Source of the DNA: Liquidambar formosana | Lineage: Eukaryota; Streptophyta; Magnoliopsida; Saxifragales; Altingiaceae | NCBI GenBank assembly: GCA_039720395.1 | Contig: CM077820.1 | Location: 55,000,196 to 55,064,195 of the forward strand | Direction: 5' to 3' | DNA length: 64,000 nucleotides | Shown: in pieces, positions 1-11,979 of the stretch | Position numbering within the stretch: the first letter of the stretch is position 1 | Layout of the letters: every line of letters begins with the position of its first letter | Notes under the pieces: generated by a model | What the model was told of the DNA's origin: nothing | The model's input: the letters and a program-made list of their open reading frames with translations, nothing else | The model's database searches: none | Made by a program: the position numbers and the translations under genes

Positions 1-459
1 ACAACAATCTTTACCCCAAAAAGAAAAAAAAAAAGAAAGTCACAACAATTATCGGCCAGCTTACATTTATAAAAAGAAAAATACTTATAATTGATATGTT
101 TTATTAAATTATGTGCTATGTCAAACATGACCTATTTTTGTGATATCAATTTTTTGAAATACGTTTGAATCTTGTAAATCTAATATTTAAAAAATTAAGT
201 GTAAAAACTGTATCTCGTTATCCTAATCTGATACACATGCATAATTAATCACATGCACATTCACACACATTTCTTTCGAATAAGAGCGTTCCTATCTAGG
301 TGACCCTTCAATCCAAATATTGAACGATCGAGTTCATTGAGCCTACCTGTATATATCCCCACTATCAAGTAAAGGCAACATTGTCTCTAGTACATTATAC
401 GTACCATGCATGCACCAAATTAAAGTGAACTACGCTCAAGGTAACTTTGGTTAAAACTC
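1..459. other. AT-rich intergenic / upstream region
   Basis: No gene is visible. The stretch is AT-rich and leads into the promoter of the exonuclease gene that follows. Confidence 0.5.
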
Positions 460-467
460 TATAAATA
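460..467 (+). promoter_or_regulatory. Putative TATA box of the exonuclease gene
   Basis: The string TATAAATA lies about 90 bases before the ATG at 553. That spacing suits a short leader. It was identified by motif and position only. Confidence 0.5.
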
Positions 468-552
468 CCATCATTTGGTTAGCTATCAAACCAGACCTCG
501 CCAAAAACAAAGCAACCTCAATTCTCCAAAGGAAAAAGAAAAAAAAAACACC

Positions 553-1182
553 ATGTACGGAGTCTCTAGGAACCCCACCATAACATTCAACCCCACCACC
601 TCCAAATACTCCGTTTACTTTGCCGGAAAGACCATCGAAACAACCGTCACCGACAAAGCTGCCATTGCGGACGAATGGTTACGTCAAATCCTTCCCATAT
701 ATGCTGGAAAACCGATGGTTGTCGGCTTAGACATCGAATGGAGGCCTCACCAGATCCGTTGGATGAGCAACAAATCGGCAACCCTACAACTTTGCATCGA
801 CGACAAGTGCCTGATCGTTCAACTCTTCTACATGGACGAAATCCCACAATCTCTCAAGAGTTTTCTCACTGACTCTAACTTCACCTTTGTGGGAATTGAG
901 GTTGGTGATGATATAGCCAAGCTTAAGGATGAGTATGGGCTTGAGTGTAGCAACAGCGCAGACATTCGTGTCCTCGCCATGCGCCGGTGGCCTGGACGGT
1001 TCCGCCGGCCAGGGCTGAAGGATCTTGCACTCGAAGTGACTGGTCTTACTATGAAGAAACCTAAGCACGTATGCATGAGTAATTGGGAGGCAAGGGTTCT
1101 TAATGAGAACCAAGTTGAGTATGCTTGCATTGATGCTTATGCCTCTTATAAGATTGGTCACAACCTGATCATAGAGAAATAA
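553..1182 (+). CDS. Werner-syndrome-like 3'-5' exonuclease (DEDDy family), single exon
   Basis: This is a 209-residue protein of the plant WRN-exonuclease-like group. Such proteins degrade nucleic acid 3'-to-5' with two metal ions held by a DEDD site. The motifs are visible: Exo I VGLDIEW with Asp60 and Glu62, Exo II near VGIEVGDDIAKL (Asp119/120), and Exo III YACIDAYASY with Tyr190 and Asp194, the DEDDy signature. GLKDLA (154-159) is also typical. There is no helicase part, as is usual for these short plant proteins. The frame is open upstream to 475 without an ATG. The ATG at 553 in context caccATGt is the likely start, with an A-rich leader before it. Family assignment is strong, but the biological substrate is not shown by sequence. 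Confidence 0.9.
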   Translation: MYGVSRNPTITFNPTTSKYSVYFAGKTIETTVTDKAAIADEWLRQILPIYAGKPMVVGLDIEWRPHQIRWMSNKSATLQLCIDDKCLIVQLFYMDEIPQSLKSFLTDSNFTFVGIEVGDDIAKLKDEYGLECSNSADIRVLAMRRWPGRFRRPGLKDLALEVTGLTMKKPKHVCMSNWEARVLNENQVEYACIDAYASYKIGHNLIIEK

Positions 1183-1407
1183 GGAGTCTCTCGTATTTCA
1201 TGCATGCAAGTCTCTACATATGTAAGTTTGGGTTTGGTCTTGTTATGGTGTCAGGTGCATGTCTAGTCAAGTGTGTTGGGTCTTGCCTTATATTGCATGC
1301 ATTATTATTAAGGTTGTTTGCTTACTTGGTGGTATTTGGAGTTTAGTTTTTCTTTTCTTTTTCATATGTTGGTTGTTTTGTTTATGTGATGTTGAACTAG
1401 CAAGTGC

Positions 1408-1440
1408 TCTCTCTCTCTCTCTCTCTCTCTCTCCACCCCC

Positions 1441-1480
<40 letters not shown>
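1408..1480. repeat. Microsatellites (CT)n then (TA)n
   Basis: A (CT)13-type run at about 1408-1433 is followed after a short C-rich spacer by a (TA)n run at about 1443-1480. They lie 3' of the exonuclease gene. Confidence 0.9.
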
Positions 1481-1484
<4 letters not shown>

Positions 1485-2044
1485 TTGATTTTGCCCAAAT
1501 GACACTGCAATTCAACTAACCAATCAAAATTTAGCTAACCAATTCAACTAAAACCTAAGTGAGCTAACCAATCAAAAAAAATAATTACTCATAATGGGAT
1601 GATGTGATGGCTGCTACATCATTCGGGTAAAAAGATTTGGGTAAAAAATTTAAGGCGTTACGCTTTGGTTTTAGCATGATAACTTTCCGTTCACCCATTT
1701 ACACCACAAGGATGTTGCTCCATAGTTGAGACAAGGCCCACATGCACATTACCTACAAAAGGCCCCCTTACAGATGGAGTTTACGAGGATCGAGTATTAA
1801 ACACGATTGAAAGTTTTAAGCTTAATCCACTGATCTCCCACCTTGGGCCTGTAGTGTGGATCATGACCTTTGTATCATTAAGCTGTCAAATGTTTGAAGT
1901 GGCAGGCTTATTCTTCTAAGGTCTCGTTTGGAATTTTGATAACCGAATCAAATTGGATTATTTTTGCCTTGCTTTCTTTTTCGTTGGACTGGATGCCCAT
2001 TGGTTGCCAACCCATCTCCCATCTATGGTAGGCCTATCACTGGT
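1481..2044. other. Intergenic DNA
   Basis: No gene is supported. Near 1510-1580 the phrase AGCTAACCAATCAAAA recurs in degenerate form. Confidence 0.5.
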
Positions 2045-2452
2045 TTATCTTAAGGGAACGGCTATTGCAACCCTCCATTCTTATCACCCCACCTTTTTCC
2101 TTTTGGTTTTTAAGATTTCATGAAAAATATAAAAGGTTTTTACAAAAACCGGTTCCTTGGTTTACTAGAAAACATCATTTTGAACAATTTTGCAGAAGAA
2201 AGTTTTTCTAAAATCTATCATTTAGGTAGACTTTTTGGCAAAAAATGAAATAAAGGCTATAAATGGCTAAAAAGTGTATTTAAACGATAGATTTAGGAAA
2301 AACTTTCTCCTATAAAATTGTTCAAAATAATGTTTTCTAGTTAACATCACAGGCACTAAAACCTTTTATATTTTGTATAAAATGTTAAAAACCTAAAAGA
2401 TGAGGATGGGTGATAAGAATGAGGGGTTGCAATAGCCGTTCCCTTATCTTAA
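2045..2452. mobile_element. Foldback MITE with 9-bp target-site duplication (Mutator-like)
   Basis: The direct repeat TTATCTTAA occurs at 2045-2053 and 2444-2452. Between them a 390-bp element starts GGGAACGGCTATTGCAACCC and ends with its near-perfect inverse. The inner arms also pair: the AGAAAACATCATTTTGAAC segment near 2165 pairs with sequence near 2320-2340, so almost the whole element is an imperfect hairpin. A 9-bp duplication and long inverted termini fit non-autonomous Mutator-like MITEs. No coding capacity is seen. Confidence 0.85.
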
Positions 2453-2949
2453 TGGGCCTTGGTAGGATCACATGTTAGCCAGTGGTGGACCATTGGCCTT
2501 AATTCCTTAACATGGACACTGCGGTACTGCACCCCATGTCATTCACATGTGCGCTTCAATATTTAAATGTTTGCGCGCCGCATGTTCATATGTCCTGATT
2601 TTGGTGCATCTTTGTCTTGCTCTCTTGTCGTCAAAAGCAGGTATCAAAGCGTGCAATCACAGAATCATTTAAATATTATTATCTTGGAGGGTCATAAACA
2701 AATTCTTCCAGAAACTTGGGTTTTTTTATTTTTTATTTTTTTTATTTTTTTAAATTTTGTTCAAAATATAAGAGTAATAAGAGGGTGGCATCTTCTTCTT
2801 CTTTTTCTTCTTTGATTTTTTTTTTTTTGAAGAGATTAGTTTGGGTCTGGTTTAGGATGCTCATTATTTGGCAAAAATGAAAAAAAATAAAAATAAAAAG
2901 CCTAAAACCAAAGAGGGAGGAGGCCATAGCCACTATATAAACTCTAAAC

Positions 2950-3300
2950 CCATGTTTAGTTTACATTTTTTAAGGTTTTATAAAGAATATAAAAAAATTT
3001 TATGAAAATTAACCACATTGTCTATAAAAAAAAAATATTATTTTGAATAACTTTGTAAAATAAAATTTTTCTAAAATTTATCATATAAATAAGTTTTTTG
3101 GTTATTTACAATCTTGTTTCGTTTTTGCAAAATGTTCCAAAAATAATGGTACACAAACTTCACTTAAATAATAGATTTTGAAAAAAATTTCATTTTACAA
3201 AATTATTTAAAATGATATATTCTAACTGGAATACGAGATTGTTTTTAATAAAAATCTTTTATTATTTTAAAAAATATAAAATAAGTGAGAGATTTAAAAT
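2950..3300. mobile_element. Degenerate foldback element related to the MITE at 2054
   Basis: The arms near 2965-3090 (AAGGTTTTATAAAGAATAT, ...TTTGTAAAATAAAATTTTTCT) pair imperfectly with 3180-3290. They share internal wording with the 2054-2443 element. Clean termini and target-site duplication are not visible, so this is probably an older relative. Confidence 0.45.
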
Positions 3301-3399
3301 ATTTTATATGCCGCCAATAACTTAGCCCAAAACTAAAATATTGTTCTCATTAGTAGTAGTCTTGGTCATAGGGTCCGCAAAAAGAACTGCACCTGACCA

Positions 3400-6300
3400 G
3401 CACGTTCTCTCTGACTCTCGAGTATCTCATCCCGTCAAGGCAATCCCCTCAAAACGATGTCGTCGATTCCGCCACGCCCCCTCCTCTCCAAATTTCCCCT
3501 CTCCCTCTCTCTCTCTCTCCATTTGGTAATGTCGTGGGCATCTGAAACTGGGTTTCCCTTGTTATCAATGTAGGTGAAATCTCTTAATCTTTTCTGATTT
3601 TTTTTTCCTCTTTCAGTGATTCCATGTTACCTTTTTGCCTTCAATTTTCCCATATATAGATTTTCTATATGTATATTTATGTATATATTTCTTTCATTCT
3701 TGGGATTTTATAGGGTTTTGATGCTACATTGTGAACCTGCGTTTGGTTGCTGAGAAAACTGAAAAAAAAAAGTAAAGAAAAGAAAAAAAGAGAGAAGAAA
3801 ATTTTGAATCTTTTTTTTGTTTTATGTTGTTTTGGTTTCAGAAAAAAATTGAAAAAGCTTGCCTTAAGGTTAATGGGTACAGTTCGGTGAAGGATTTTGT
3901 TTACTCAGCAGGTTTCCAGTCATGAAATTTCACGATACAAATTTTTTAGAAAATAAAAAATAAAAAATTCCATGTATTTTCTCAGCAACCAAACAAAGCA
4001 TTAGGATTATTAAGTTGCAACCTTTTTCTTGGAATTTTTCAGAGAATCAGCATTACAGCATTTTAAGAATGTCTATTTATATTTATTTCATGTATGAAAA
4101 CAGGCATTATCCGTAGCTCAAATCTCCCCAAGAATTGTGATTAAAAGAGCAAAAATAAACCGCTATGCTAATCTGAATTTCAGAATTGAGGTATGCTTTA
4201 TGAGGTTTAAGGTTTGTACAAGAGTTCCAACACAGGCAGTAGAAACAAGAACAGGAAAGATAACTTTTTTTTGGGGAGGGGGATGGTTGGGTTGAAAGTT
4301 ATTTATTAAAGTGCATATGAATGAGAAGATTACTCACTTTTGCTGTTTAAGATAAGCTTGGATAATGCAATTATTAAAGTCCTCTTTATCTTTCATTATG
4401 ACTTCCAAAGTAAAAGAGGTGGTTTCTTTTATGAGAAGTGATGGTTTCATGGCCTGCACGTCTTAAAAGTTGAGCTTTTATTTGATTATTCGGCGGGTTA
4501 ATCAAAAAGATATACGGGTTTTGCTACTACTGTGTAGAAGTTTTGCTTTTTAATATTAGAGGGTTGAAGGGTGGTGAGGTAAAGAGATTGGGCATATGAT
4601 GAGTCATATTGATTTAGGAGAAAGTGATCTTGTAGTTGATTTAGAAAGTGGTGGGACCACAGGTGAAGAAGATGGAAGTAAAGATCTTGTTTCGGGTGGT
4701 AAACAATCGAAGAAATTGTTAGGTAGGGCATGGAGTGGGTTTGTAGGCCTTGATGGATCAAAAAGGGGTGGAGATGGTGTAGGTTCGCGCAACGATGTGT
4801 TAAATTCTGGTGAAACTTCTATCGAGAATGTGGAGATAGTGTCGGACAAGTTGGGGGTAGAATATGTGGAGAAGAATTTTCTGAATGATAAGCGGAAAAA
4901 GGCGAGTTCTAAAAGGCCTCCCAAACCACCACGGCCTCCTAAGAGGCCTGTCATTGGATGCGTCTGATATGAAGTTGGTCAGAGAAATCTCTGAGCTTGC
5001 CATGTTGAAGCGTGCGAGGGTCGAACGAATGAAGGCATTGAAGAAGATGAGAGCACATAAGGCATCATCATCTACTAGCAACCTTTTTGCAATGATCATC
5101 ACCATTCTCTTCATCTTCGTGATAATATATCAAGGTAAAATTGTTGTCTAGAATTTGGATTTTTTTTTTTCCTTTCCCTCAAGCAAAATGTCTATAACCG
5201 GGTTACCACTTAGGAATTGTGATTCATGTTTATTTATTGATGACTGGTTGCTTTGGTGCCAATGTAACCTGTGACCTCATGGTTGCGATGCTTTAGTCAA
5301 CCAAGTCAGTTCTATTGTTTAAGACTCTGATTTGAAAGCCTTTTGTGGTATGTTAGGTTTGATTTTCTTATGTTTAGTCATTTTCCAATTGGTTTGTCAT
5401 CATGACAAATCAGGGATCATCAATGATTCTGAGAACACTTCCCTATCATTGGAACTCAATTCCCTATTGTTATTTTACAACAGAATATACACACCTGTGC
5501 ATTTATTGATGTATTTTACTGTACACATATATTCTAGATTCTATGTCTTCATGGAACTGCTTCTAGGTTTGTAGTATGGAAATGAGGCCCATCAAAATCA
5601 TCTGACCAAGTTACATAACTGAAAAAAAAATCAGTTTCTTATATTTCTGAGAAGTGTCATTGGGGTACTTTGCTCTTCATAATATGGTACTTTAACAGTG
5701 CCATTCAATCTGCACATTCAATGGCATTTCACTATTTATTCTTAGAAGGGTAAATTACTTAAACCACCCCTAACAGTTTGGCATAAACACTTTGCATATG
5801 TCTCCTGTTAGTAGAAGCTCACTAAATCTCTAAAGTTTGCTTGCTTGTACTTAGATGCCCTGTTTTTTTCACCGTCTTCTTTCTTTTGTGATATTATGGT
5901 AATTTATAGTGATGATTTTTCTTCCTTGGGATGCGAGATATAGTGTGAATACAAAGTGAAAATTTCACCAAGTTTATTTGTTCATGTTTTTAAGGATGTT
6001 GTTTTCCTGTTTAGCTTTAAAGTGTTCAGAATTGTCAACCAAATTTGATCTTGAAGGGAATTACTACACTTAAAATTTAGGACAAATACATGAAGGGTGC
6101 CGTAAGTGCCATTAATATATCACAAAAACTGCGACAGCATTATTACCTGCCCCCAAGAAGTTGTGTTATCTTTCTTTATTTTCTTTTTGATGATAAGGGT
6201 GTCCAGGGCCACTAATCGCTCGGGCATGTGCAGTTCCTGTGTCCCATACACATAGGGTGTTATCCATTGAACAAGCAAATCATTGAGTAATGGAAATAAT

Positions 6301-7728
6301 TATGTCAAACTAAAAGACGAGGCCCTGTTTCTTTCTGTTTGTATATTTTTATTTTATTATAATTTTTAATTTTTACCTACTATTTGTCATAGTTATATGA
6401 TACTATAATGTGTACATTTATTGTTAACTTTCAGGTTTCTTGGCTTCTCGTATATGACGCCAATAGATGTGTTCGTCTTCAAATAACACCAAGTAGATCC
6501 CTGTACAAACTCGTCTTGAGCCTTCTCCGTCTTATTTTTTAGCCATAGAGTATGAAATTCAATGATAATTTTGGGTCCATGAGTTCTCTTTGTAATAGAG
6601 CTACTTTGGTACATCAGTAAATGAGCATGACTGTTAATTGCAGCATCCCAGCTGCTCTGACTCTGGGTTTTCAAATGAGGAAAACTTGTTTTGTTTGAAC
6701 TGCAAGGTCTGAACCTTATGATCCTCTCATTATTCTTTTTTTTTTTTGGGTCTAATCCTTATGATCCTCTCATTCTTTTAACTCAGAAAATATACACTAT
6801 CCCCTTGTTTATGCATTTCTTGTTTTTAAAATTTTTTTATATACCAATAGGTTTCATATATGGTGGGTCCAATCTCCTGAATCCGTTCATATGTCCTCTT
6901 GGCATACTTCATTCAGTGTGTTTCCAATTTATATACTTTTTGTAGTGCAAATCCTTTGATTCTATCATACAAAAAGAAACAAGTGACGAGGTCAACTATG
7001 TCATTCATTAAGACCCTCGAAACTAAACTTAAGAGCTGACCAACCTAAATTCTCTTTGCAATCAATTCACAGAATTGTACAGGTATGCTCCGTTTCTGTT
7101 TCAAATATTCAGCATAACTTTATTCTTTGTTAGCTGGCTGAACTTTGGAGTTTTATCATACACCTGGGGCATAATCCGACTTACATGTTGCTGGATTACT
7201 GGAAGTGCTTTGTGCAGTATAATGGGAGTTACATGAACAAGAAGAATTTTGTTTCCAGCAACATTGGCATAATTCAATGTATATGTGACTGTCAAGTGCC
7301 AAATTATGGGATCTATACAAACAGATTAGAAAACTGTTAGGTGCCAAATTATCGGATCTCTCTCCCGCTGTGTGTGTGTGTGTTTTGAAGATATCTTTAT
7401 TTCATTATATTAAAACAACTGTTGTAGGAATGTTCTCCAAAAGCAATCCGAGTGTAAGCTTGCATGGATCTCCAGAGTCTGCATTTGTAGCAAAGGGTGG
7501 TATGATTCAAGTTGAATACTTCAAGAGCCCATCTGCAAGTGAAACCAATGGACCTGGTTCTAGGTTTCCCAAGTGCGTTATTGTTTATGATTTGAATTGT
7601 TTATGTGTTGATTGCAAGTATAATGCCCTTTCCATTAAATTGATCTATTTCTATGGATATTTTGCAGTGACATAGAACAGGTATCTGGAGCTGGTCTCGA
7701 GGAAGAAATACATGGTGTTGCAGGATGA
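3400..7728 (+). CDS. Conserved plant single-pass membrane protein, multi-exon, with apparent 1-base frameshift
   Basis: Inferred structure: CT-rich 5' UTR exon ending at 3525, 5' UTR intron to 4559, coding exon 4560-5134 (ATG 4596), exon 7428-7572 and exon 7668-7728 (TGA). All three introns are GT-AG, and the 5134/7428 and 7572/7668 phases join cleanly (QG|MFS and FP|NDIE). The product would be about 247 residues: an acidic low-complexity N terminus, a basic Pro-rich KRPPKPPRPP patch, a conserved helix SLDASDMKLVREISELAMLK, a Lys/Arg-rich segment, a membrane span (LFAMIITILFIFVIIYQ) and a Ser-rich tail. I recognise it as a conserved plant family without assigned function. The frame changes at 4941-4942: one extra A in CCTCCTAAGAGG separates PPRPP from RGLSLDAS. 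This is either a real lesion or a sequence error. Confidence 0.7.
3738..4000. mobile_element. MITE in the 5' UTR intron (TTTGGTTGCTGAGAAAA family)
   Basis: The inverted ends GCGTTTGGTTGCTGAGAAAA (from 3739) and TTTTCTCAGCAACCAAACAAAGC (to about 3999) bound about 260 bp of non-coding DNA inside the predicted 5' UTR intron. A second element with the same terminal wording is at 10768-10924. Target-site duplication is unclear. Confidence 0.6.
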
Positions 7729-8726
7729 GGAGGAAATTTTGCAAAATGTAAAATCTAGTGGTTTAGTTTTTCTTAGGAGCAGGTCTCCTAGGTATCAAGG
7801 GTAGTTTGGATGCAATTTGAAGCTTCTCCATACAGTGGGCTAATATGTTATAAAGGTTGTGTCAGCAAAATTCGGATTTTGTAATTTTGTCAAACCACGA
7901 CAAACATAGAGAAGGAAGGGTTGCAATTTTTTTGGGAGTTCAGATTCTGCTAATTTCTGAGTCACTTCATATTTGCATGGTATTTTAAATCCAGTGCCCG
8001 GAATTCCCTTCTATGTCATGAATGGATAGGGTTTCCGTTTTTTGCCATGAATAAATAGGATTTGTAGCGAACTCCTGCAGGATATAGTGGAGCCATTCAT
8101 CTTGATTTCATCCAAGCCATCAAAGTGGACGTGATTTGGCAGGGTTAGAATTACACTATAGTACAAGCAGCCTCTAGCATCTCTCTACCAAGTTTATGCC
8201 TGCACTTCTGCGAAATTAATTTGGTTGAGGAACCATTTTGCGATCCATGGAAGGAGTACGAGGCAAAATAGCCCGCCACACAGATTCCCTGAAAGAGTGA
8301 TGCTAAGAAAGTGGGATCTTTAGCATTTTCATTTCCTTATCTGGGTTTTGCTTGCTTAATGAAATAAATAATTTTTTATTTTTTATTTTTTCAAAAAAAG
8401 GGGAAACGTGGGAATGAATTGAAGATTCAGTTCATAATGCCACCTTGTTAAGCTGATTACCATATCTGCTTCATTTAAATAAATTATAAATGATGCACAG
8501 CGAAGGCGTTGAATAGCTAAACCAATCTATCTGCTTAAGTAAATTCAGTTTACCATGCATTCAATCTTTCAACCTGAACCACTAAACATTGTGCATGGAG
8601 TTTAAAAGAGCGCAAGACTTAAAAACCCAAAACTCAAACTTCCACAAATTCATGTAAGAGATGTCCAGGAGCCTTTCTTAAAGGTCTACATTTTAGTCCT
8701 CAAATAGTAGGCCACTCCAAGAGTTA
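7729..8726. other. Intergenic DNA, convergent 3' ends
   Basis: This holds the 3' flank of the membrane-protein gene and the 3' flank of the opposing small gene. No further coding region is supported. Confidence 0.5.
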
Positions 8727-11088
8727 TTAAGATTTCACAGGCTCAGCTCGAGGCCTCCAGAGTCCCAGCCTATACTTGTGGGTGTATTTCAAAATCAGCT
8801 TCCTCTGCAACACCAAAATCAGATGTTAGATTTCGGTCCATAGAAAAGTGAGAAAGTCCATGTAGAATAATTAATCCAGTTTCATAATTTCATTATGAAA
8901 TGCAACATCTCACAAAAGATAAAATCCTATCCAAAAATCTGGACTCTAATTCAAACCCATGCAACACCATCCATTAGCAAGTCCTATCAGGTTATTAGCA
9001 TAGAAAACATTATTATGATGAATTGTAATACAAAGGCATCCAGGAACCACAATACTGGCTAGAACATGCACAATAGATCATGATGAATTGCAATATAAAG
9101 GCTGGATAGGTATGCCCCTTTGACAATGTAGATGCAAGGTCAACTTTGGTTTTTGCCTCCCTCCATTTTAAACTAAGTGCCCTAATTGATCACCCTGGGG
9201 CAAACTTATCAATCCACAGATTGGCACTTTGAGAGCAACCAGGTTGACATAGATTATATTATAAAATACATACTTTGTCCATCTAAATCATCCCTTTATC
9301 TAAACAATAATTTAATTCCCAGATGATTGTCCAAATGAACTGAAACCAAAACCTTCATGGTTTGGCTGAATTTAAAGGCATTGTCGTATAGTATTATTAG
9401 TCATATGATAACTCATGTCATAGGTTTCAGGATTACTCTCTCTTCAAGTAAATCTTATATTTTCCAGACAATAAACTGTTTCACCTACCCAATTGGTTCT
9501 CAAGAAGAATGTTGAAAATTAACCACCTGAATGCAATGTGCCAAATGGCACAAATAAAAGCAGTTTCTCAATGCAAATAATAAATCCCTTGAGATGCAAA
9601 GCACAGGAATAACAAGTAACACCAACAATTAGGAAATTGTACTTAAATAATGGAAACATAACTGGTAGCACCAATGACAAAACTGGCCATCACAGCACTA
9701 TTGTAAACCTGACTTAGATGCAAGCAAGCAATCAATGGCAGGATTTGTTCTTTAAACACTACCCCACTGTCGCAGCTGCAAGAATCATTTCGATTACATG
9801 ATTATCCCACAACTTTTGTGAGGGTAAAAAAATATTTTACTAAGTATACTCAACTAACAAATTCAGGGGATGCACCCTGTTAAATGGTATCATATTATCA
9901 TATTTTCTCCAATTAAATGCATCTTCCTCTTAAGCCACCAAAACGAAAGTCGCTTTAGATGGTAGAGGCGTGCAAATTCTCCACAAACTATAGCCTTAAA
10001 AGGAACAACAACTAACATTGTGACTACCTCAACAGGACCAATCAGAACCACAATAGATACCGCTCCATCATCAGGAGTTTCTATCTTTTTTCCACTAATG
10101 GCATAGTGGTTGCAGAAGTTAAACGAGTACCCTGCACATCTAGATGCTAAGACCCTACAACATAACATTTACCTACACAAGTTTAATTCCGTTAGACCCC
10201 AAGATAACCCAAAAGAGTTTCATCTTCTAGACAGCATCCTAGCTATATCCTACAAGTTTAAATCTTTATACCTACAATTAATAAATGTTGAAAAAATTAC
10301 CATTATTAATTATCATAGACGTAAACAATGGTAGAAGTTCCAGTGCGAAAAATTCTAACTACTTCAATTCAATTATAGCATCCAGGTTGTTTCACCATAC
10401 ACTTACAGATTCGCACCTCTGACTGAAATTCATTGAAATGAACAAAATCCCACATCCAAAACATTACAATACATTCACAGAATCAGAAGCTTCAAACTTT
10501 TTCTTTTCAACCAAACATAAATACACACACAATATAACAGAGAATGACTTTACGTGTTTGCAAGGGATGCCAAGTTTCTTGAGCTTGAGGGTGCGGGTGA
10601 CGAGCAGCTTCTGAAAGTCACCAATCTCGGTCTCAATCTTCGCCACGTGCGTTTCAACCCCTCTCCCTACTCCATTTAGAAACTCCGGTAATTCCGACCT
10701 TCACTGCAACAATTCATACTCTCTCAAACCCAATTCTCAAATCTCATCACCGTAATCAAAAGCCCTAACCCTCCGTTTGGTTGCTGAGAAAATGTTTAAG
10801 AAAATAAATCAAAAATTCCCAAATCTCACATGTTCAACGATTTAGCACCCGATAAAGCATAAACCCTTTAATGCAACTTAGCCTTAATAAAAAATTTTAT
10901 TTTCTGGACAACCAAACGGAGGGTGAAAAATTGGTTCTGATGGGCAGTCTGAGAAAAACCCTAAAAGGGTGATGCATACCTATGTAAGGGGCGGATTTGG
11001 AGAAGAATCTAGAGAAAGCAGGTGCGATATCTGGTCGTGATGAGATTGAAACTGCCCTTCTGTTGAAGATAACTTGCCTCCATGCCAT
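8727..11088 (-). CDS. Small conserved plant protein, probably mitochondrial, three exons
   Basis: Exon 1 is 11088-10980 (ATG 11088), exon 2 is 10703-10554 and exon 3 is 8804-8727 (TAA). All junctions are GT-AG. Exon 1 encodes an Arg/Ser-rich, acid-poor leader (MAWRQVIFNRRAVSISS...SRFFSKS) typical of mitochondrial presequences. Exons 2-3 encode a short conserved region (GVETHVAKIETEIGDFQKLL, TLKLKKLGIPCKH, KLILKYTHKYRLGLWRPRAE). I do not know its function. Joining exon 1 to 10703 gives the start of a conserved-looking VGI, but one extra base at 10689 (GGAATTACCGG) is needed to explain the move to the PEFLNGVGRG frame. An alternative acceptor giving exon 2 from 10669 keeps the frame open (about 100 residues) at the cost of PEFLN. 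With the base removed the product would be about 111 residues. Confidence 0.65.
10768..10924. mobile_element. Short MITE in intron 1 of the small mitochondrial-type gene
   Basis: ACCCTCCGTTTGGTTG at 10768 is inverted as CAACCAAACGGAGGGT ending at 10924. The next bases (CTGAGAAAAT) match the 3738-4000 element. It is about 157 bp and non-coding. Confidence 0.65.
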
Positions 11089-11224
11089 CTTCGAGCTATG
11101 TCGATTGCAGTCTATGCAGTACACAGACGCAGTGTCTCAGGTCGTGCTCTGGTGTGCTCATGCGTCTCATGCCGCTGAAGCGAGACAAATAAACGCCGAC
11201 GTTTTTTCTGTGGTCCGAAAACGG

Positions 11225-11979
11225 TAAAGGAAAGCACCGTTTTGAGGATCTTGAAACCACATTAAAACGCTGTCGTTTTTATTTACTCATTATGCACTTT
11301 CAAATTTTTTTTTTCTTTGGGAGAGTTTTTTTTTCCCCCCTTTTAGAAAAACAGCTGCCTTTTTTGATCCTTTATATATATGCTTAATTTGTTATTTTCA
11401 ACTAATCATATATGGATTACAATACGTAATGATATTATTGTCAATAGACCAAGTGCTTTTATTTGTATATAATATAAATAAAAACTCTATTTTTAATCTC
11501 CTACCATGTTGATTATTATTATTAATATTTTTACTTTTTTTCATCTCACAAAAATAGGTCATATTTGACAAAATATGAAATTTAAGAAAAACCCATTATT
11601 CCATTGAGTTGTCATTTATTAAAATTCATTTTCTCAAAAATATCATCTCTTACTTGGTATTTAGTTTTATATTGAAAATAATTATTGAAATAACAAAAAG
11701 TATTGTAAAAAATTTACAAAACTTATGATTTAACTCTTCAAAGTGGGCAAATATTATGAGACAAAAAAGTAATAAAAGTGACCTATCTTTGAGGGATGGA
11801 AGAAGTATTTTTTTTTTTTTTCTTTTTCTGTTTTTGTTTTCTTAGACATATGCACTAATTTTGCCATTATCTCAACAGTCAACACAAGCCCTTCTCTATA
11901 TTTGTTTGTTTGTTTGTTTGTTTGTTTTTTTTTTTTTTTTTTTTATAGCTAAATAGGAAGGAATTGACATCTAAATCTA
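11225..11979. other. AT-rich intergenic region
   Basis: No gene is seen. It includes long T runs and a (TTTG)n tract near 11900-11926. Confidence 0.5.
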
